This document shows, piece after piece, positions 50,711 through 60,207 of a DNA stretch of 64,000 bases. The notes under the pieces were generated by a model. The model worked only from the letters and a program-made list of their open reading frames with translations. It made no database searches and had not been told where the DNA came from. Numbering within the stretch: position 1 is the first letter of the stretch; each line of letters starts with the position of its first letter. The translations under genes and the position numbers were made by a program. Source of the DNA: Epithemia pelagica (taxonomy: Eukaryota; Bacillariophyta; Bacillariophyceae; Surirellales; Surirellaceae); contig OX337235.1 in assembly GCA_946965045.2 (NCBI GenBank), forward strand, positions 2,551,928 to 2,615,927, written 5' to 3'.

Positions 50711-52975
50711 TCATCCCAAGAGCATGCGCGAAAACTGTTCGTAATCAATCAACATGTCCAAGTCTTCGTCGTCCTCACTTCCAATGTCAATGATACTTTT
50801 GCGATCATCGGAAATCAAATCGCGGGTCCCGGACAGGACCCGGTCCAAATCGCGCGCCTTGACATAGCCCGAATCGTGGGGATCCAAGGTACGGAAAATG
50901 TCCCGAAACAAGTTGTAAAACTCGGCTTCGGCCATAATGCCCAAAAAGTCTTCCTTGTTCATACCCGGCAAGGTTTCCGAATCGGCCGCGTCCTTGGATG
51001 ATACTGTTTTGGTACTACTACTACTACTCGAGGGTCGGACACTTTCGGAAATGAGTTCGACCAATTCTTCGTCCGTTTTGGTATCGCCCACACTTTGCAT
51101 GACCCGTTTCAATTCGAGCAGTGTAATTTCACCACTTCGATCCAAATCAATCAAATCAAAGGTTTCGGAAAATTCCTCCCGATCGGCTTGCGACAAACGA
51201 CTCACCAACATGGCCCGTCGTGTTCGACTTCCCGTCTCGCCCCATCGAGCACCCGTCAAGGCAATGTACTCAAAACACTTGCTGACTTGACGAATCATTT
51301 TAAAGCGACGCAACACATTGAAAATGGTTTCATTGTTGGTCGTCAACTGAGGAATGGCAGTGCTGGCCGCCGACGGCAAAGAGGCTTCACCGGTGCTTGT
51401 CGTCGTCGTCGTCGTCGTCGGACTGGTCGTCCCCGCGTCTTGATTGGCCGCCGTGGCGGCGGCCATGGCCTCCCAATCAATATCTTCGTCTTCTTCGGTA
51501 TCAACCCCTGGAATTTTATTGGGTTTGTTGACCGATCCTCGTGTTTGACTGGCCGCATTGGCGGCTTGAATTTGATTCACGACTTCCCGTTCGTACAAGT
51601 CGGCAAAATTGACACCATACTTTTCGTCCACTTGATCCATCCAATCATTGGTGGAGGTGGTAAACCTCGTGCGTCCCGATAGTGGACACGACAGGGGAAA
51701 GACATCCCGGTCAATGGCATAACACGAGGTGGTTTCGACGGCTCGAATACTGGCGGCTCGGGGTTCTCCCGTCAACAAGGACCGTTCGCCAAAGAAATCG
51801 CCCGTCACCAGACGATTGACGACAGTTCCCAAATACCAACCCGACGCTTGCAAGGGATCTTCGGCAAAGGTCTTTTGACAAATTTCCACCTGTCCTTCCT
51901 TGATAATGTAAAAGGTCCGACCCGGTTTGCCTTCCCGCATAATGACCGAGCCGGCATCAAAGGTGAGCAATTTCGCTTGATCCATGACACTGTCAAAATC
52001 GGCAATGTTCATGGACGCCAAGTGCGGAATGGTTTTGCGGAACCGCAAACGTTCTTCGAGGGAAATGAGAGGGGCTTCCGACGTGCTGGTCGTGGTCCAA
52101 CTGGGCATGGACTCGGCGGTACCATTTTTGGGAGAGGCCACAGCGGCGGCCGAAGCCGATGGTGTTCCGGAAGATTCGGCCGTTGAGGCAGTGGCTGCGG
52201 CCGACGTGTCGGTGCCGTTGGCCACCATCAATCCACCCATCGAGGAGGCTTTGACTTGGCGCGTGGCTGGATCGACGTGGTCGTTGACGAGTTGGACCAA
52301 TTTTCGTTTGAGAATGGGAACTTTGGAAGGACCACAAGGAAAGGTATCCGAGAGGCTTCCTCCGACATAGAATTGGACAGTAGGCAAGGCCAGGACGCCA
52401 ATGGTTTGGACAAATTCCTTATTGTGTTGGACCGAGAGTTGGGCCCACACGATGGGCAAGTCCTTGTACTTTTTGTCTTGAACCACCGACAAGAATTTGG
52501 GTTGCAACCCTTTGCAAGCACGACACCAAGGAGCAAAGACCTTGAGTACAATCAGTTTGTCACGGTTGGCTTCGACAAAGGCTTCGTGTTGTTCCTTGTT
52601 CAAAATGGTGTACACACCATCGTCGCCCAACGTCGGAAAGGCGGGTGGTGGTGAAGGGGGAGGAACCATTTGTGGAGGAGGAGGAGGAACCGGAGAGGCG
52701 GCTTGCGCTTCGGCAATGTCATCGGTCGCAGTTGATGTCAATGCAACCACAGGAAATGACCGTGCCGACAAGGATGAAGATGATGACGACAGTGACAGAC
52801 CAAATGACTGGGCGCTTTGCCTGGTCGAACGTGGTGCGCTGCTCAGCCATGCCATGGAAGGAGTGGCAAGCAACAGCGCCGTTAGAACCATAGAGGCAAC
52901 GGTCATGAGCATGGGAGAGGGTCTTGAAGAAGAAGAACTCCAGCAGGAGTTGGAGGGCGCGTTGGAAGGAGGCAT
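50711..52975 (-). CDS. Thioredoxin - cyclic-nucleotide-binding - EF-hand fusion, probably plastid
   Basis: The ATG at 52975 gives 754 residues. A hydrophobic signal segment (MLMTVASMVLTALLLATPSMA, about residues 22-42) is followed by WLSSAPRS, matching the ASAFAP-type plastid signal with Trp at the +1 position. A Pro-rich linker leads to a thioredoxin domain (about residues 118-232) with active site WCRAC (Cys151 and Cys154) and a cis-Pro loop LALPTVQ. A cyclic-nucleotide-binding domain spans about residues 318-425 with GDFFGERSLLTGEPRAASI, including the Glu and Arg that bind cNMP phosphate. The C-terminal 170 residues carry a good EF-hand loop DLDRSGEITLLE (610-621), a second DPHDSGYVKARD (698-709) and degenerate partners. 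The joined domains would respond to redox state, cAMP/cGMP and calcium. No enzyme domain beyond thioredoxin is present, so it may regulate a partner. Confidence 0.83.
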   Translation of the reverse strand: MPPSNAPSNSCWSSSSSRPSPMLMTVASMVLTALLLATPSMAWLSSAPRSTRQSAQSFGLSLSSSSSSLSARSFPVVALTSTATDDIAEAQAASPVPPPPPQMVPPPSPPPAFPTLGDDGVYTILNKEQHEAFVEANRDKLIVLKVFAPWCRACKGLQPKFLSVVQDKKYKDLPIVWAQLSVQHNKEFVQTIGVLALPTVQFYVGGSLSDTFPCGPSKVPILKRKLVQLVNDHVDPATRQVKASSMGGLMVANGTDTSAAATASTAESSGTPSASAAAVASPKNGTAESMPSWTTTSTSEAPLISLEERLRFRKTIPHLASMNIADFDSVMDQAKLLTFDAGSVIMREGKPGRTFYIIKEGQVEICQKTFAEDPLQASGWYLGTVVNRLVTGDFFGERSLLTGEPRAASIRAVETTSCYAIDRDVFPLSCPLSGRTRFTTSTNDWMDQVDEKYGVNFADLYEREVVNQIQAANAASQTRGSVNKPNKIPGVDTEEDEDIDWEAMAAATAANQDAGTTSPTTTTTTTSTGEASLPSAASTAIPQLTTNNETIFNVLRRFKMIRQVSKCFEYIALTGARWGETGSRTRRAMLVSRLSQADREEFSETFDLIDLDRSGEITLLELKRVMQSVGDTKTDEELVELISESVRPSSSSSSTKTVSSKDAADSETLPGMNKEDFLGIMAEAEFYNLFRDIFRTLDPHDSGYVKARDLDRVLSGTRDLISDDRKSIIDIGSEDDEDLDMLIDYEQFSRMLLG

Positions 52976-53469
52976 GATTTTTTTATGTTTCGGCTCCAGT
53001 ATCTTCACGATTGATTTGTTCGGTTTCAATGGCGGATTTTTCAATGAGAACTCCAAGGCACTGGAAGAAGGTGACACTGTCTGCAATCAGAATGGCGATT
53101 CCGAAGAGAGACGGAACAATACAGCTCGAAAAGAAGAAGAGAAGAGAAAGTGAACCAACAATTGACAAACAGAATCGAGAGAAACGAGCAGCTTGAGCTT
53201 GCGCCGTGTGTTGTCGCTGCTTGGGGTGCGGTGGTGTTTGGGTGTGTGGCCTGGAGGCGTCGATGCGGTGTCTTTGTCGACTGCCGACCAGATGGCGCAT
53301 CCCGACCAGTACTCCTCTTTAAAGCGTCCTTAAGGATTCGAAACTTCAGTCCCACGAAAGAATAAACTAACTATTGTATATAAAATGATCTCTTTCTTCG
53401 TGACTTAATATTGTTCGAACGCTCAGAATTTACCACGACCGGTTCCACTGGTCCGACAGTGGCCCCTGT

Positions 53470-53892
53470 ATGACGTTGGAACGGTCGGCGACGGCAGACG
53501 CAAAGACGACACACGCACACCCGCCACCGCCACCGCCGCCGGGCCAGCGCACACAACTCCAAGCCGGCGGACCTCATGTAAGGTTACAAGTACCACCATC
53601 ACCAAAGTATCCAATATCACCACCTCGCCACACAATACACAATGCCTCATCATTCATCATAGAAAAAATGAATCACATGCACCATATGCTTCATCCCAGC
53701 CGTCAGCATGCTCGCTACCTCTACACTATGTCATTACCAGAATCATGGCGACGACCCAAACGACATGCAATGCGACAGTCTTTCATCGACACACACACAG
53801 ACACACAAGAGGGAATGGGGACGATACTAGGTGTAGGAACCCACGAACTCGACAAATTCTGCGCCTCCATGGACACAGTACCATTGTCGTGA
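53470..53892 (+). CDS. Marginal 140-codon ORF, doubtful
   Basis: An ATG-started frame has a Pro8 run, a region rich in His and Met, and a C-terminal part (ESWRRPKRHAMRQSF and then THELDKFCASMDTV) that looks slightly protein-like. There is no recognisable domain and no support from neighbours. It is included only because it is long for chance in this intergenic region. Confidence 0.2.
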   Translation: MTLERSATADAKTTHAHPPPPPPPGQRTQLQAGGPHVRLQVPPSPKYPISPPRHTIHNASSFIIEKMNHMHHMLHPSRQHARYLYTMSLPESWRRPKRHAMRQSFIDTHTDTQEGMGTILGVGTHELDKFCASMDTVPLS

Positions 53893-54022
53893 AGGGGTTC
53901 CTTGTGTTATTTGTTCGTTCATTCGTTTGTTTCTTTATTGCTCGTAGGTGTAGTACGTTGCTCGCAAGTTGTTTTGGATAGCTGGGAGAACTGCCTTGCG
54001 TGGACGGTGGTGGCTCTGTTGT

Positions 54023-54523
54023 CTACTCCCCACAAGTATACATGCGCATGGTCCCCTTGCCGTGAGGCGTGGTCCATTTCGATGATGAGACTGATTTTGG
54101 CAGGTTGCTCCAAAACTGTCGTGTGAGAACGTTTGGGACGACAACACGTCCATCCACTTGGAGCCCGAGAGATGTCAAAGACGAACCGAAAACGTCATGC
54201 ACGATGCACGATGCACGATGGTATCTCCCATCGCCACACATGTTGTGTGGTCCAAGAAGTGTATCCACATATTTTAGAAATGGGTCGTCGTTTGGGAGAC
54301 CATCGTCCCAATAGAATTTAGAACAAAAGATCGTGTGTTGGGGGACCGTCGAATTTTGGCAGGGCGAATCTTTTGAGTCGCGGTTCGAGCTGGGCACAGT
54401 CACAGGTCCCAAACCCGCACCTTCGCAATGACTGTTCGACAACAACGACAACGAAGACAAGGAGACGACCTTGTGGACGTCGAACCATAACAACGACAGA
54501 AAGAACCAAACGAAAATCACCAC
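54023..54523 (-). CDS. Open frame without ATG, possible partial gene
   Basis: A 166-codon frame starts without any ATG before codon 94. It opens with a hydrophobic stretch like a signal peptide (VIFVWFFLSLLWFDVHKVV) and then has cysteine-containing, globular-looking sequence (CSKFYWDDGLPNDDPFLKY, CGDGRYHRASCIVHDVF). It could be a gene whose first exon is missing or whose start was lost, or an incidental frame. The divergent UNC45-like gene starts only 85 bp away. Confidence 0.3.
   Translation of the reverse strand: MVIFVWFFLSLLWFDVHKVVSLSSLSLLSNSHCEGAGLGPVTVPSSNRDSKDSPCQNSTVPQHTIFCSKFYWDDGLPNDDPFLKYVDTLLGPHNMCGDGRYHRASCIVHDVFGSSLTSLGLQVDGRVVVPNVLTRQFWSNLPKSVSSSKWTTPHGKGTMRMYTCGE
54197..54220. 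repeat. (ATGCACG)3 short tandem repeat
   Basis: Three perfect heptamers run into ATGG, inside the doubtful minus-strand frame. Confidence 0.85.
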
Positions 54524-54607
54524 GCTCCTCCTTCCATTAGTGCTTCTGGATACTATCTATATTTATCTCTCTCGTGCTCTCTTTGCCATTCTCAAAAAGA
54601 CGACAGT

Positions 54608-57600
54608 ATGCCATCGATTCAAGCCTTGGAAGCTCAAGCTCAAGAATGCAAAACGGCCGGCAATGCCGCCTTTGCCCAAGGCAATTTGGCCGAAGCCATT
54701 GCCTTGTACTCCAATGGATTGGTAGCCTGTGATCGAGCCACCACATCCGAGCTTGCCGCCAGTGGAAACGACAATGACGATAACAAGGACAAGCTGCGGA
54801 CGCTCAAAATGACCTTGTTGTCGAATCGGGCCATGTGTCACTTGAAGGATTTGACCACCTTGACGGCTTGCATTGACGATTGTACGGCTGGATTGGCCTT
54901 GGATCCAACCGATGTGACCTTGCGCAACAAGTTGCTCTTTCGACGCGCCAAGGCACGCTTCTTGTATCACAATCTTCCCACGTCGTCGTCGTCGTCTTCC
55001 CAACCAACGACAACGACAATGGACGATTCGATCTTGCACCATGCCGCCAAGGATTTGTTGCAAGTCTTGCAGACGGATGCGACCAACAAGGAAGCGACAC
55101 AGTTGCTCACCACGGTACGAGCGCAATACAAATCGCACCAAGCCACACAAGCGTCCACACCCGTCAGCAAGGCCGTTCAAGCCCTCCAAGAGTATTCCCA
55201 ACAAAAGACACAGGCATCCGACAACGACGACACTGCAACGACTCAACAAATTCATCAAATCAAGTTGCTCTTGGGAATGTTGGACAATGATTTGAATCAT
55301 ACCGCCATGGAACTTGGACGGATTGGGGCCGTTCCTCTCTTGTTGTCCGAAGTGGTGGAGGCATCCTTGGAATCATCGTCGTCCTCGTCGTCCTCGTCGT
55401 CCAACACGGAAAAATTAATTCACTTGGCCATTCAATGCGTATCGCAAGCGGCCAGTCATCCAGCCTTTTGTCGATCCTACTTGATTGCTCAACAAACCAA
55501 GCTGTGTCGCTTGTTGCAACATGCCAACCTGTCGGCCGACTCCATGGTCTTGACCTTGGCCATTTCGGTTCGGATTTTGTTGCATGCCGATCGAGACGAT
55601 CCCACTCAAGACATTGCCGGTACGACACGGCTGGACTATCCAGCCATTGTCACCAGTGTGTGGGCCGCCCTCGAACGAACCACCTCGGACAACCCGCAAC
55701 AGCAGCAGTCCACCAATACGGTCATTCGGGCCGTGTTGGATTTGATTGGAACCTGGACGGCCGGTATGGATCGCGATGCGACCATCCGTCATTCCTTGGG
55801 ACAAGGGGTGACGGATCCGACCTTGGCCATTCCCAAAACACAAGCCGAAATTCGTGCCTTTACACCTCCCCAATTGGCAGCCCATCGGAAACGACAAGCC
55901 GATCAACAAACACGGGATCAAGCCTGGGCCTTTGAACGATGTGCCATCTTGTTGTCCCATACCAGTTTGGCATCCAGCAAGCAACTCTCGGGTGTGGGTG
56001 GAACGGGTGGCTTTCCCACGTTGTTGCGCGCGGCTTGTGGAGTCCACGACCATGTGATTCGTCGGGAAATGATTGTCACGATTGGACGAATGTTGGCCGT
56101 CTTGGAAGATGAAGAACGAATTCAAAAGGTGGTCAAACCCTATTTGCAAATCAAGGATGACTATACGGGTGTGAAAATTGAAGAAGTCTTTGATGAAGAT
56201 GAAAAGGAGGCGGCTGAAGAAGACGAACAACTTGTCATTACCTTGGAACAAATGATGGAACGAGCCATTATTACCTGCGCCCTCTTACTTTCCAAAAAGG
56301 AAGTGGGTAGTTGGGCCTTGGGAACGGGATGGAAAACTTGTCGACATGAAATGGAGCTCATGGTCCAGTCCAATGATAATCGGGCCATGTGTTTGGTCTC
56401 GGAAGTCGTCTCGGCCGCAGCGACGGTCGAAGCCAGTCGGGACATGGTCACATCCATGATGAGTTCGGGGGTCATGGAAGCCTTGCTCAAAAGTAATGAC
56501 CGCGACATTCGCTCGGGAGCCGCATCGGCCGTGGCGAAACTGGGATTGTCCAACAAGGAAGCTCAAAAGGATGAAGGAGAAGTCATGGGGATGCTTCAGG
56601 CAGCGTGTGACTTGTTGGAAGATGATGATGACGGCAACAATGACAATGGATCGCCTCGTCCTACCAAGGACGAAACGAAATTGCGACATTTCAGTTCCTT
56701 TACCACATCATCCGTGGAGCGAGCTGTAGAAATGATATCCTATCTCATTTACAGTACGGTTGTCAAGGAAGAATTGGCGGCTGGATTTCAACCCCGATCC
56801 GAGTTGTCCTTCTCCGCCTTGCAGCGTCTCGTGAAAACGGCAGATTTACCCAATGCCGGTGAATCCTTGACGGGATTTGCCTTGGCCACCATTTTCCAAA
56901 ACATGGCGGCCACCAACTTGCAGTTGCGAAAAGAGGGCTTTGAAGGACGAGAAGTGACCATGGAACAATACGACGAAATGCAAAAACTTGGGAAAACAGC
57001 CGAAGAAAAGGAAGTTATGGAATCGCAAGAGGATCCCGACACGACTGCCTCGTGTCATGAGCGTATTCGAAAAATGGCATCCGCCAATGTCCCTCGTGCC
57101 ATGGTGACATTGACAGAAGGTGCCAGTGAACACACGCTGGAACAACTCATGACGGGTTTGAATCGTATGGCCAGCGAAGAATCGGTTCGTGGCATCATGA
57201 TTCAACAGGGTGTCTTGTCAGCCTGTATCAAAATTGAAAAGAACGAAGGACCTACCGAAACAGACACTATGAAAAAAGTCATTCGATTGGCCCGACATTG
57301 CATTGCCAAAATGCTGGTGACAACCAACCCCAGTCTCCTCACATCCGCACAACGGCTCGGTGCGATTCGACCACTCATTCAACTTGTACGGGACAACAAA
57401 TCGAGCGACTTGCAAAAATTTGAAGCTCTCTTGTCCTTGACCAACATTGGAGGTTCCGGAGACGACGCCCAAAATCGCATTGCCAGTGAGCGGGGGATCG
57501 CCTCTCTTCATTTTGCCATGTTTTCCGATCACGAAATGGTACGAAGAGCTGCCACGGAAGCCATGAGTAACATGGTACCACATTCTTCCATGATGAAACA

Positions 57601-58021
57601 TTTGAAGGAGGCGGACAGTGCACGACTTTGGATGGCCTTTGCGACCGACTATGAGGATAACTACGAATGTGCGAGGGCTGCAACGGGATGTCTGGCCATG
57701 GCCACGCAGGATTTGGAAGTGGCCGAGAAAGTGGCCGAACTCGAAAACTTTCAAAAATCGGTCGAAACCTTGTTGGAATGCGGACGCCTCGAAATTATGC
57801 ATCGAGCCTTTGTCATTGTTCTCAACTTGGTCCAACAGGGAGAGACATGCAAGGAAAAGGTTGTATCATCGGGCCTGGTTGCCTTTTGCGAAGCTTATGT
57901 ATCCAATTACCATAACAACGACGGGACGAAGCTGGACTTTCCGGCTCAAGAACGGGAATTGTTACCCGTGACGGTCAACCTTGCCAAAACGATTGTCCAA
58001 GTTGCCGAGCAAGAAGAGTAA
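54608..58021 (+). CDS. UNC45: UNC45-type myosin co-chaperone (TPR + UCS)
   Basis: UNC45 proteins fold and stabilise myosin heads, usually with Hsp90. The 1137-residue frame starts at 54608 with an N-terminal TPR region (ECKTAGNAAFAQGNLAEAIA, then LLSNRAMCHLKDLTTL) and continues with armadillo/HEAT helices. The central part includes VERAVEMISYLIYSTVVKEE, close to the ERGVEALAYL element of the family. The C-terminal UCS domain is clear: AIRPLIQLVRDNKSSDLQKF, ALLSLTNIGG, then MFSDHEMVRRAATEAMSNMV and an LWMAFATDYEDNYECARAAT segment. Length is slightly above the usual 930-1000 residues because of Ser-, Asp- and Glu-rich loop insertions. An intact TPR region suggests a multicellular-type UNC45 and not the TPR-less fungal form. 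Predicted cytosolic, with no targeting signal. Confidence 0.88.
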   Translation: MPSIQALEAQAQECKTAGNAAFAQGNLAEAIALYSNGLVACDRATTSELAASGNDNDDNKDKLRTLKMTLLSNRAMCHLKDLTTLTACIDDCTAGLALDPTDVTLRNKLLFRRAKARFLYHNLPTSSSSSSQPTTTTMDDSILHHAAKDLLQVLQTDATNKEATQLLTTVRAQYKSHQATQASTPVSKAVQALQEYSQQKTQASDNDDTATTQQIHQIKLLLGMLDNDLNHTAMELGRIGAVPLLLSEVVEASLESSSSSSSSSSNTEKLIHLAIQCVSQAASHPAFCRSYLIAQQTKLCRLLQHANLSADSMVLTLAISVRILLHADRDDPTQDIAGTTRLDYPAIVTSVWAALERTTSDNPQQQQSTNTVIRAVLDLIGTWTAGMDRDATIRHSLGQGVTDPTLAIPKTQAEIRAFTPPQLAAHRKRQADQQTRDQAWAFERCAILLSHTSLASSKQLSGVGGTGGFPTLLRAACGVHDHVIRREMIVTIGRMLAVLEDEERIQKVVKPYLQIKDDYTGVKIEEVFDEDEKEAAEEDEQLVITLEQMMERAIITCALLLSKKEVGSWALGTGWKTCRHEMELMVQSNDNRAMCLVSEVVSAAATVEASRDMVTSMMSSGVMEALLKSNDRDIRSGAASAVAKLGLSNKEAQKDEGEVMGMLQAACDLLEDDDDGNNDNGSPRPTKDETKLRHFSSFTTSSVERAVEMISYLIYSTVVKEELAAGFQPRSELSFSALQRLVKTADLPNAGESLTGFALATIFQNMAATNLQLRKEGFEGREVTMEQYDEMQKLGKTAEEKEVMESQEDPDTTASCHERIRKMASANVPRAMVTLTEGASEHTLEQLMTGLNRMASEESVRGIMIQQGVLSACIKIEKNEGPTETDTMKKVIRLARHCIAKMLVTTNPSLLTSAQRLGAIRPLIQLVRDNKSSDLQKFEALLSLTNIGGSGDDAQNRIASERGIASLHFAMFSDHEMVRRAATEAMSNMVPHSSMMKHLKEADSARLWMAFATDYEDNYECARAATGCLAMATQDLEVAEKVAELENFQKSVETLLECGRLEIMHRAFVIVLNLVQQGETCKEKVVSSGLVAFCEAYVSNYHNNDGTKLDFPAQERELLPVTVNLAKTIVQVAEQEE

Positions 58022-58303
58022 TGACTGTGGCATGTTTGTATGTTATACAGCCAGTCGATGCTGTAATAGACTAGCTATCTGTGAACCCATTTACGAGTAG
58101 GAAGGTCTGTATGAGTAGCAGCGATAGGCCTTTTTGGAACCATGTCGCGTGGTGTCATTCTTATTTGTCATTTTGAAAGCTCTATGCGAACTCCTTGTCA
58201 TCACCAAAGGAACCCGAACCTATAAGTGTTTGAGAGTTTACCTCAACAACCAAAAACAATCCGAAAGCAAAAACAACAAAACTCGAAGCAGAAAAGACAA
58301 ACA
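58022..58303. other. intergenic between tandem genes
   Basis: About 280 bp with the UNC45-like gene's 3' flank and the 5'UTR of the next gene. No feature is seen. Confidence 0.4.
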
Positions 58304-58909
58304 ATGCATTCGAACCATTTCATCAACAACATCAACAACCACAATAACCACAAGACGGAGGAGCAAGACGGTGGAGGCAAACAGCCGGAAGGAACCAAAA
58401 TCTGGGGCAACCAGGAGGTAGCTAGTCGTCTCTCCGTGGCCAACAATACAGGCACCCGATTCGTCGAATCCAATCCCATTACGATTGGTATTCGTTCCAC
58501 TGCAATTGGGGAGGAGCGGATGGAGCACCACAAACTAGAACATTCCGTACGAACCAAACAACCTGTGGAGGAGAAGCCGTGGGGCCAACCTATGCTGCTA
58601 CTCGACGCCAAACGTGCCTCGGTGGCTTCCACCCGAAGAACAGAGAAAGAAGCGTCCGACAAACGGTCCAAGGATGCTAAACGGACCCCAGAAGAACCAC
58701 TTGCGTCCCTCGAACCGGATCCTCCCCGATACCTGGACATGGCCATTGCTGCAGACGAAGATGAATTGGACGAAGATCTCCAAGTCCAAACCATTGAAGA
58801 AAAGAAAAAACGAACAACAACAATTTTCATAGTCTACACGAAGGATACATGCTACATTCCAAATAGTACACCCAAAAAGGCAAACAATCCCAATCGTCCA
58901 CCCATTTGA
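58304..58909 (+). CDS. Small hydrophilic protein, unknown function
   Basis: The ATG at 58304 gives 201 residues. The N-terminus is Asn/His-rich. The middle has a possible short conserved segment (GNQEVASRLSVANNTGTRFV, then SNPITIGIRSTAIGEER), and the rest is charged. The last 19 codons overlap, in antisense, the end of the next minus-strand gene, so this part of the peptide may only be coding by accident or the transcript may end earlier. No signal peptide is seen and no family is recognised. Confidence 0.5.
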   Translation: MHSNHFINNINNHNNHKTEEQDGGGKQPEGTKIWGNQEVASRLSVANNTGTRFVESNPITIGIRSTAIGEERMEHHKLEHSVRTKQPVEEKPWGQPMLLLDAKRASVASTRRTEKEASDKRSKDAKRTPEEPLASLEPDPPRYLDMAIAADEDELDEDLQVQTIEEKKKRTTTIFIVYTKDTCYIPNSTPKKANNPNRPPI

Positions 58910-60207
58910 GGCAAGAGACGAAACTGGCACAAGAGCAGGGTTGACAAGACAGAGGTTTGCAACAATTGAAAATTGGTCGTATATCGATCATCCAATCGTG
59001 TCAATCCCGCAAAACTCCCCATGGCCATGGACAACATGAGTATGGATGCATTGGCATGACTGGCAAACAGACACGAGGCTGCCCAACATGTGAAGCCTAC
59101 CGCAAAGACGGGGGCATGTTGGGACCGCCCAACCATAAAGGCTCCCACAAAGGTGGACAAGAGACAGGGCACAAAATCATTGGCCCACTGTGCCATGGGC
59201 CAAGGAAGAAAGGAGAGAAGGAAGCAAAGGATAGCAGCCTTGGAGGCATAACTGGCGATAGTTCTCAAACCCAATGTCTGTGATGACAGGTTCGTATCTT
59301 CGACCCTCCGACCATAGATTGTCGTTGTTTCTCCCGTTTCTTCCACGAAAACCTCGGTGCTGCGGATTGGTTCTTGCCGTGACCAATACAATACCAAACA
59401 CGCCAAGATCATCGCTACTAGTGTCGGAGCCGCGTAGGGTCGTCCACGTAGGACGATGGACCCACCTCCAATTGTTCGTACCATGTGTCGTAACAAGGGT
59501 CGATTGTGCAGTGCCAGGTAGGCCACATGACCCAACACGGCCATGGTCCCAAGACGTCCACCCTTGCCGGCATGAATTTTGGGTGTCCCACTGTCCCACC
59601 AATACAAGGCTAAACCGGTCCCCATGCCCAATTGTATCACAGGCCAGAGCGCTTCACGCCACAGTGCCATGGCGGACAGTGTACCAGTGGAAGAGGCAGC
59701 AACACCAAGGGGGAGACTCACAAGACCCGTCATACCGGCAAACGATCCAGCCAGGGACGCGGTGGCATATGCGGGTGACTGAAGCACTAAACTTGCCGCC
59801 ATGGCATGGATTCCACATCCTCGTACAATGGACAAGCCACCAAACTGGATCAAGGCCCACGTACTGAGACAGGAAACGGTTGTTATACAGGCCCGTTGCA
59901 ACAACAACAAACGAGGATGGTCCACAACCATGGGATTGTCTGGAATATCGTCGTTTGGATTGTTCTCGTTGAGTGGTGAGGACGACATGCAACGAGATGC
60001 ACTGGCTGTCCGTTCCACCGGTGGTAAATTCCTTGAAATCAATGAAGATTTTTCATCGGAAGCCCGTGCAGAAAGTGATGTTTTTGGTGTGTGGAGTTGG
60101 ACACAGATTCGTCCATGCCGAGACAGTCCTCCAAAGGCGTCGAGTCGGACGCACATCAATAGGAGAACAACGAAACTTGTCAGCTTGTCGGAAGCGAAAG
60201 GCGCCAT
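58852..60207 (-). CDS. Plastid-targeted multi-pass membrane protein, unknown function
   Basis: The ATG at 60207 gives 451 residues. A signal peptide (SDKLTSFVVLLLMCVRL) is followed by DA/FGGLSRHG, a typical ASAFAP-type cleavage site, so import into the plastid is likely. A Ser-rich transit region then leads into about nine hydrophobic segments starting at ACITTVSCLSTWALIQFGG. Loops include YYxRR-like YGRRVEDTN near residue 305. The last helix ends FAFLGVLFGM just before the stop. I do not recognise a family; a plastid envelope or thylakoid transporter would fit. The gene ends tail to tail with the 58304 gene with a 58-bp overlap. Confidence 0.68.
   Translation of the reverse strand: MAPFASDKLTSFVVLLLMCVRLDAFGGLSRHGRICVQLHTPKTSLSARASDEKSSLISRNLPPVERTASASRCMSSSPLNENNPNDDIPDNPMVVDHPRLLLLQRACITTVSCLSTWALIQFGGLSIVRGCGIHAMAASLVLQSPAYATASLAGSFAGMTGLVSLPLGVAASSTGTLSAMALWREALWPVIQLGMGTGLALYWWDSGTPKIHAGKGGRLGTMAVLGHVAYLALHNRPLLRHMVRTIGGGSIVLRGRPYAAPTLVAMILACLVLYWSRQEPIRSTEVFVEETGETTTIYGRRVEDTNLSSQTLGLRTIASYASKAAILCFLLSFLPWPMAQWANDFVPCLLSTFVGAFMVGRSQHAPVFAVGFTCWAASCLFASHANASILMLSMAMGSFAGLTRLDDRYTTNFQLLQTSVLSTLLLCQFRLLPQMGGRLGLFAFLGVLFGM

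Larger units (their letters stand above)
52976..54607. other. Divergent intergenic region, 1.6 kb
   Basis: The left third holds the promoter and 5'UTR of the thioredoxin-fusion gene. Two marginal frames are listed separately. An ATGCACG heptamer is repeated three times at 54197-54217. Just upstream of 54608 the sequence is rich in TATCTATATTTATCTCTCTC, a plausible core promoter. Confidence 0.4.

Noticed and set aside
55415-56251. 278-codon minus-strand frame
   Set aside because: It is a shadow of the UNC45-type coding sequence.
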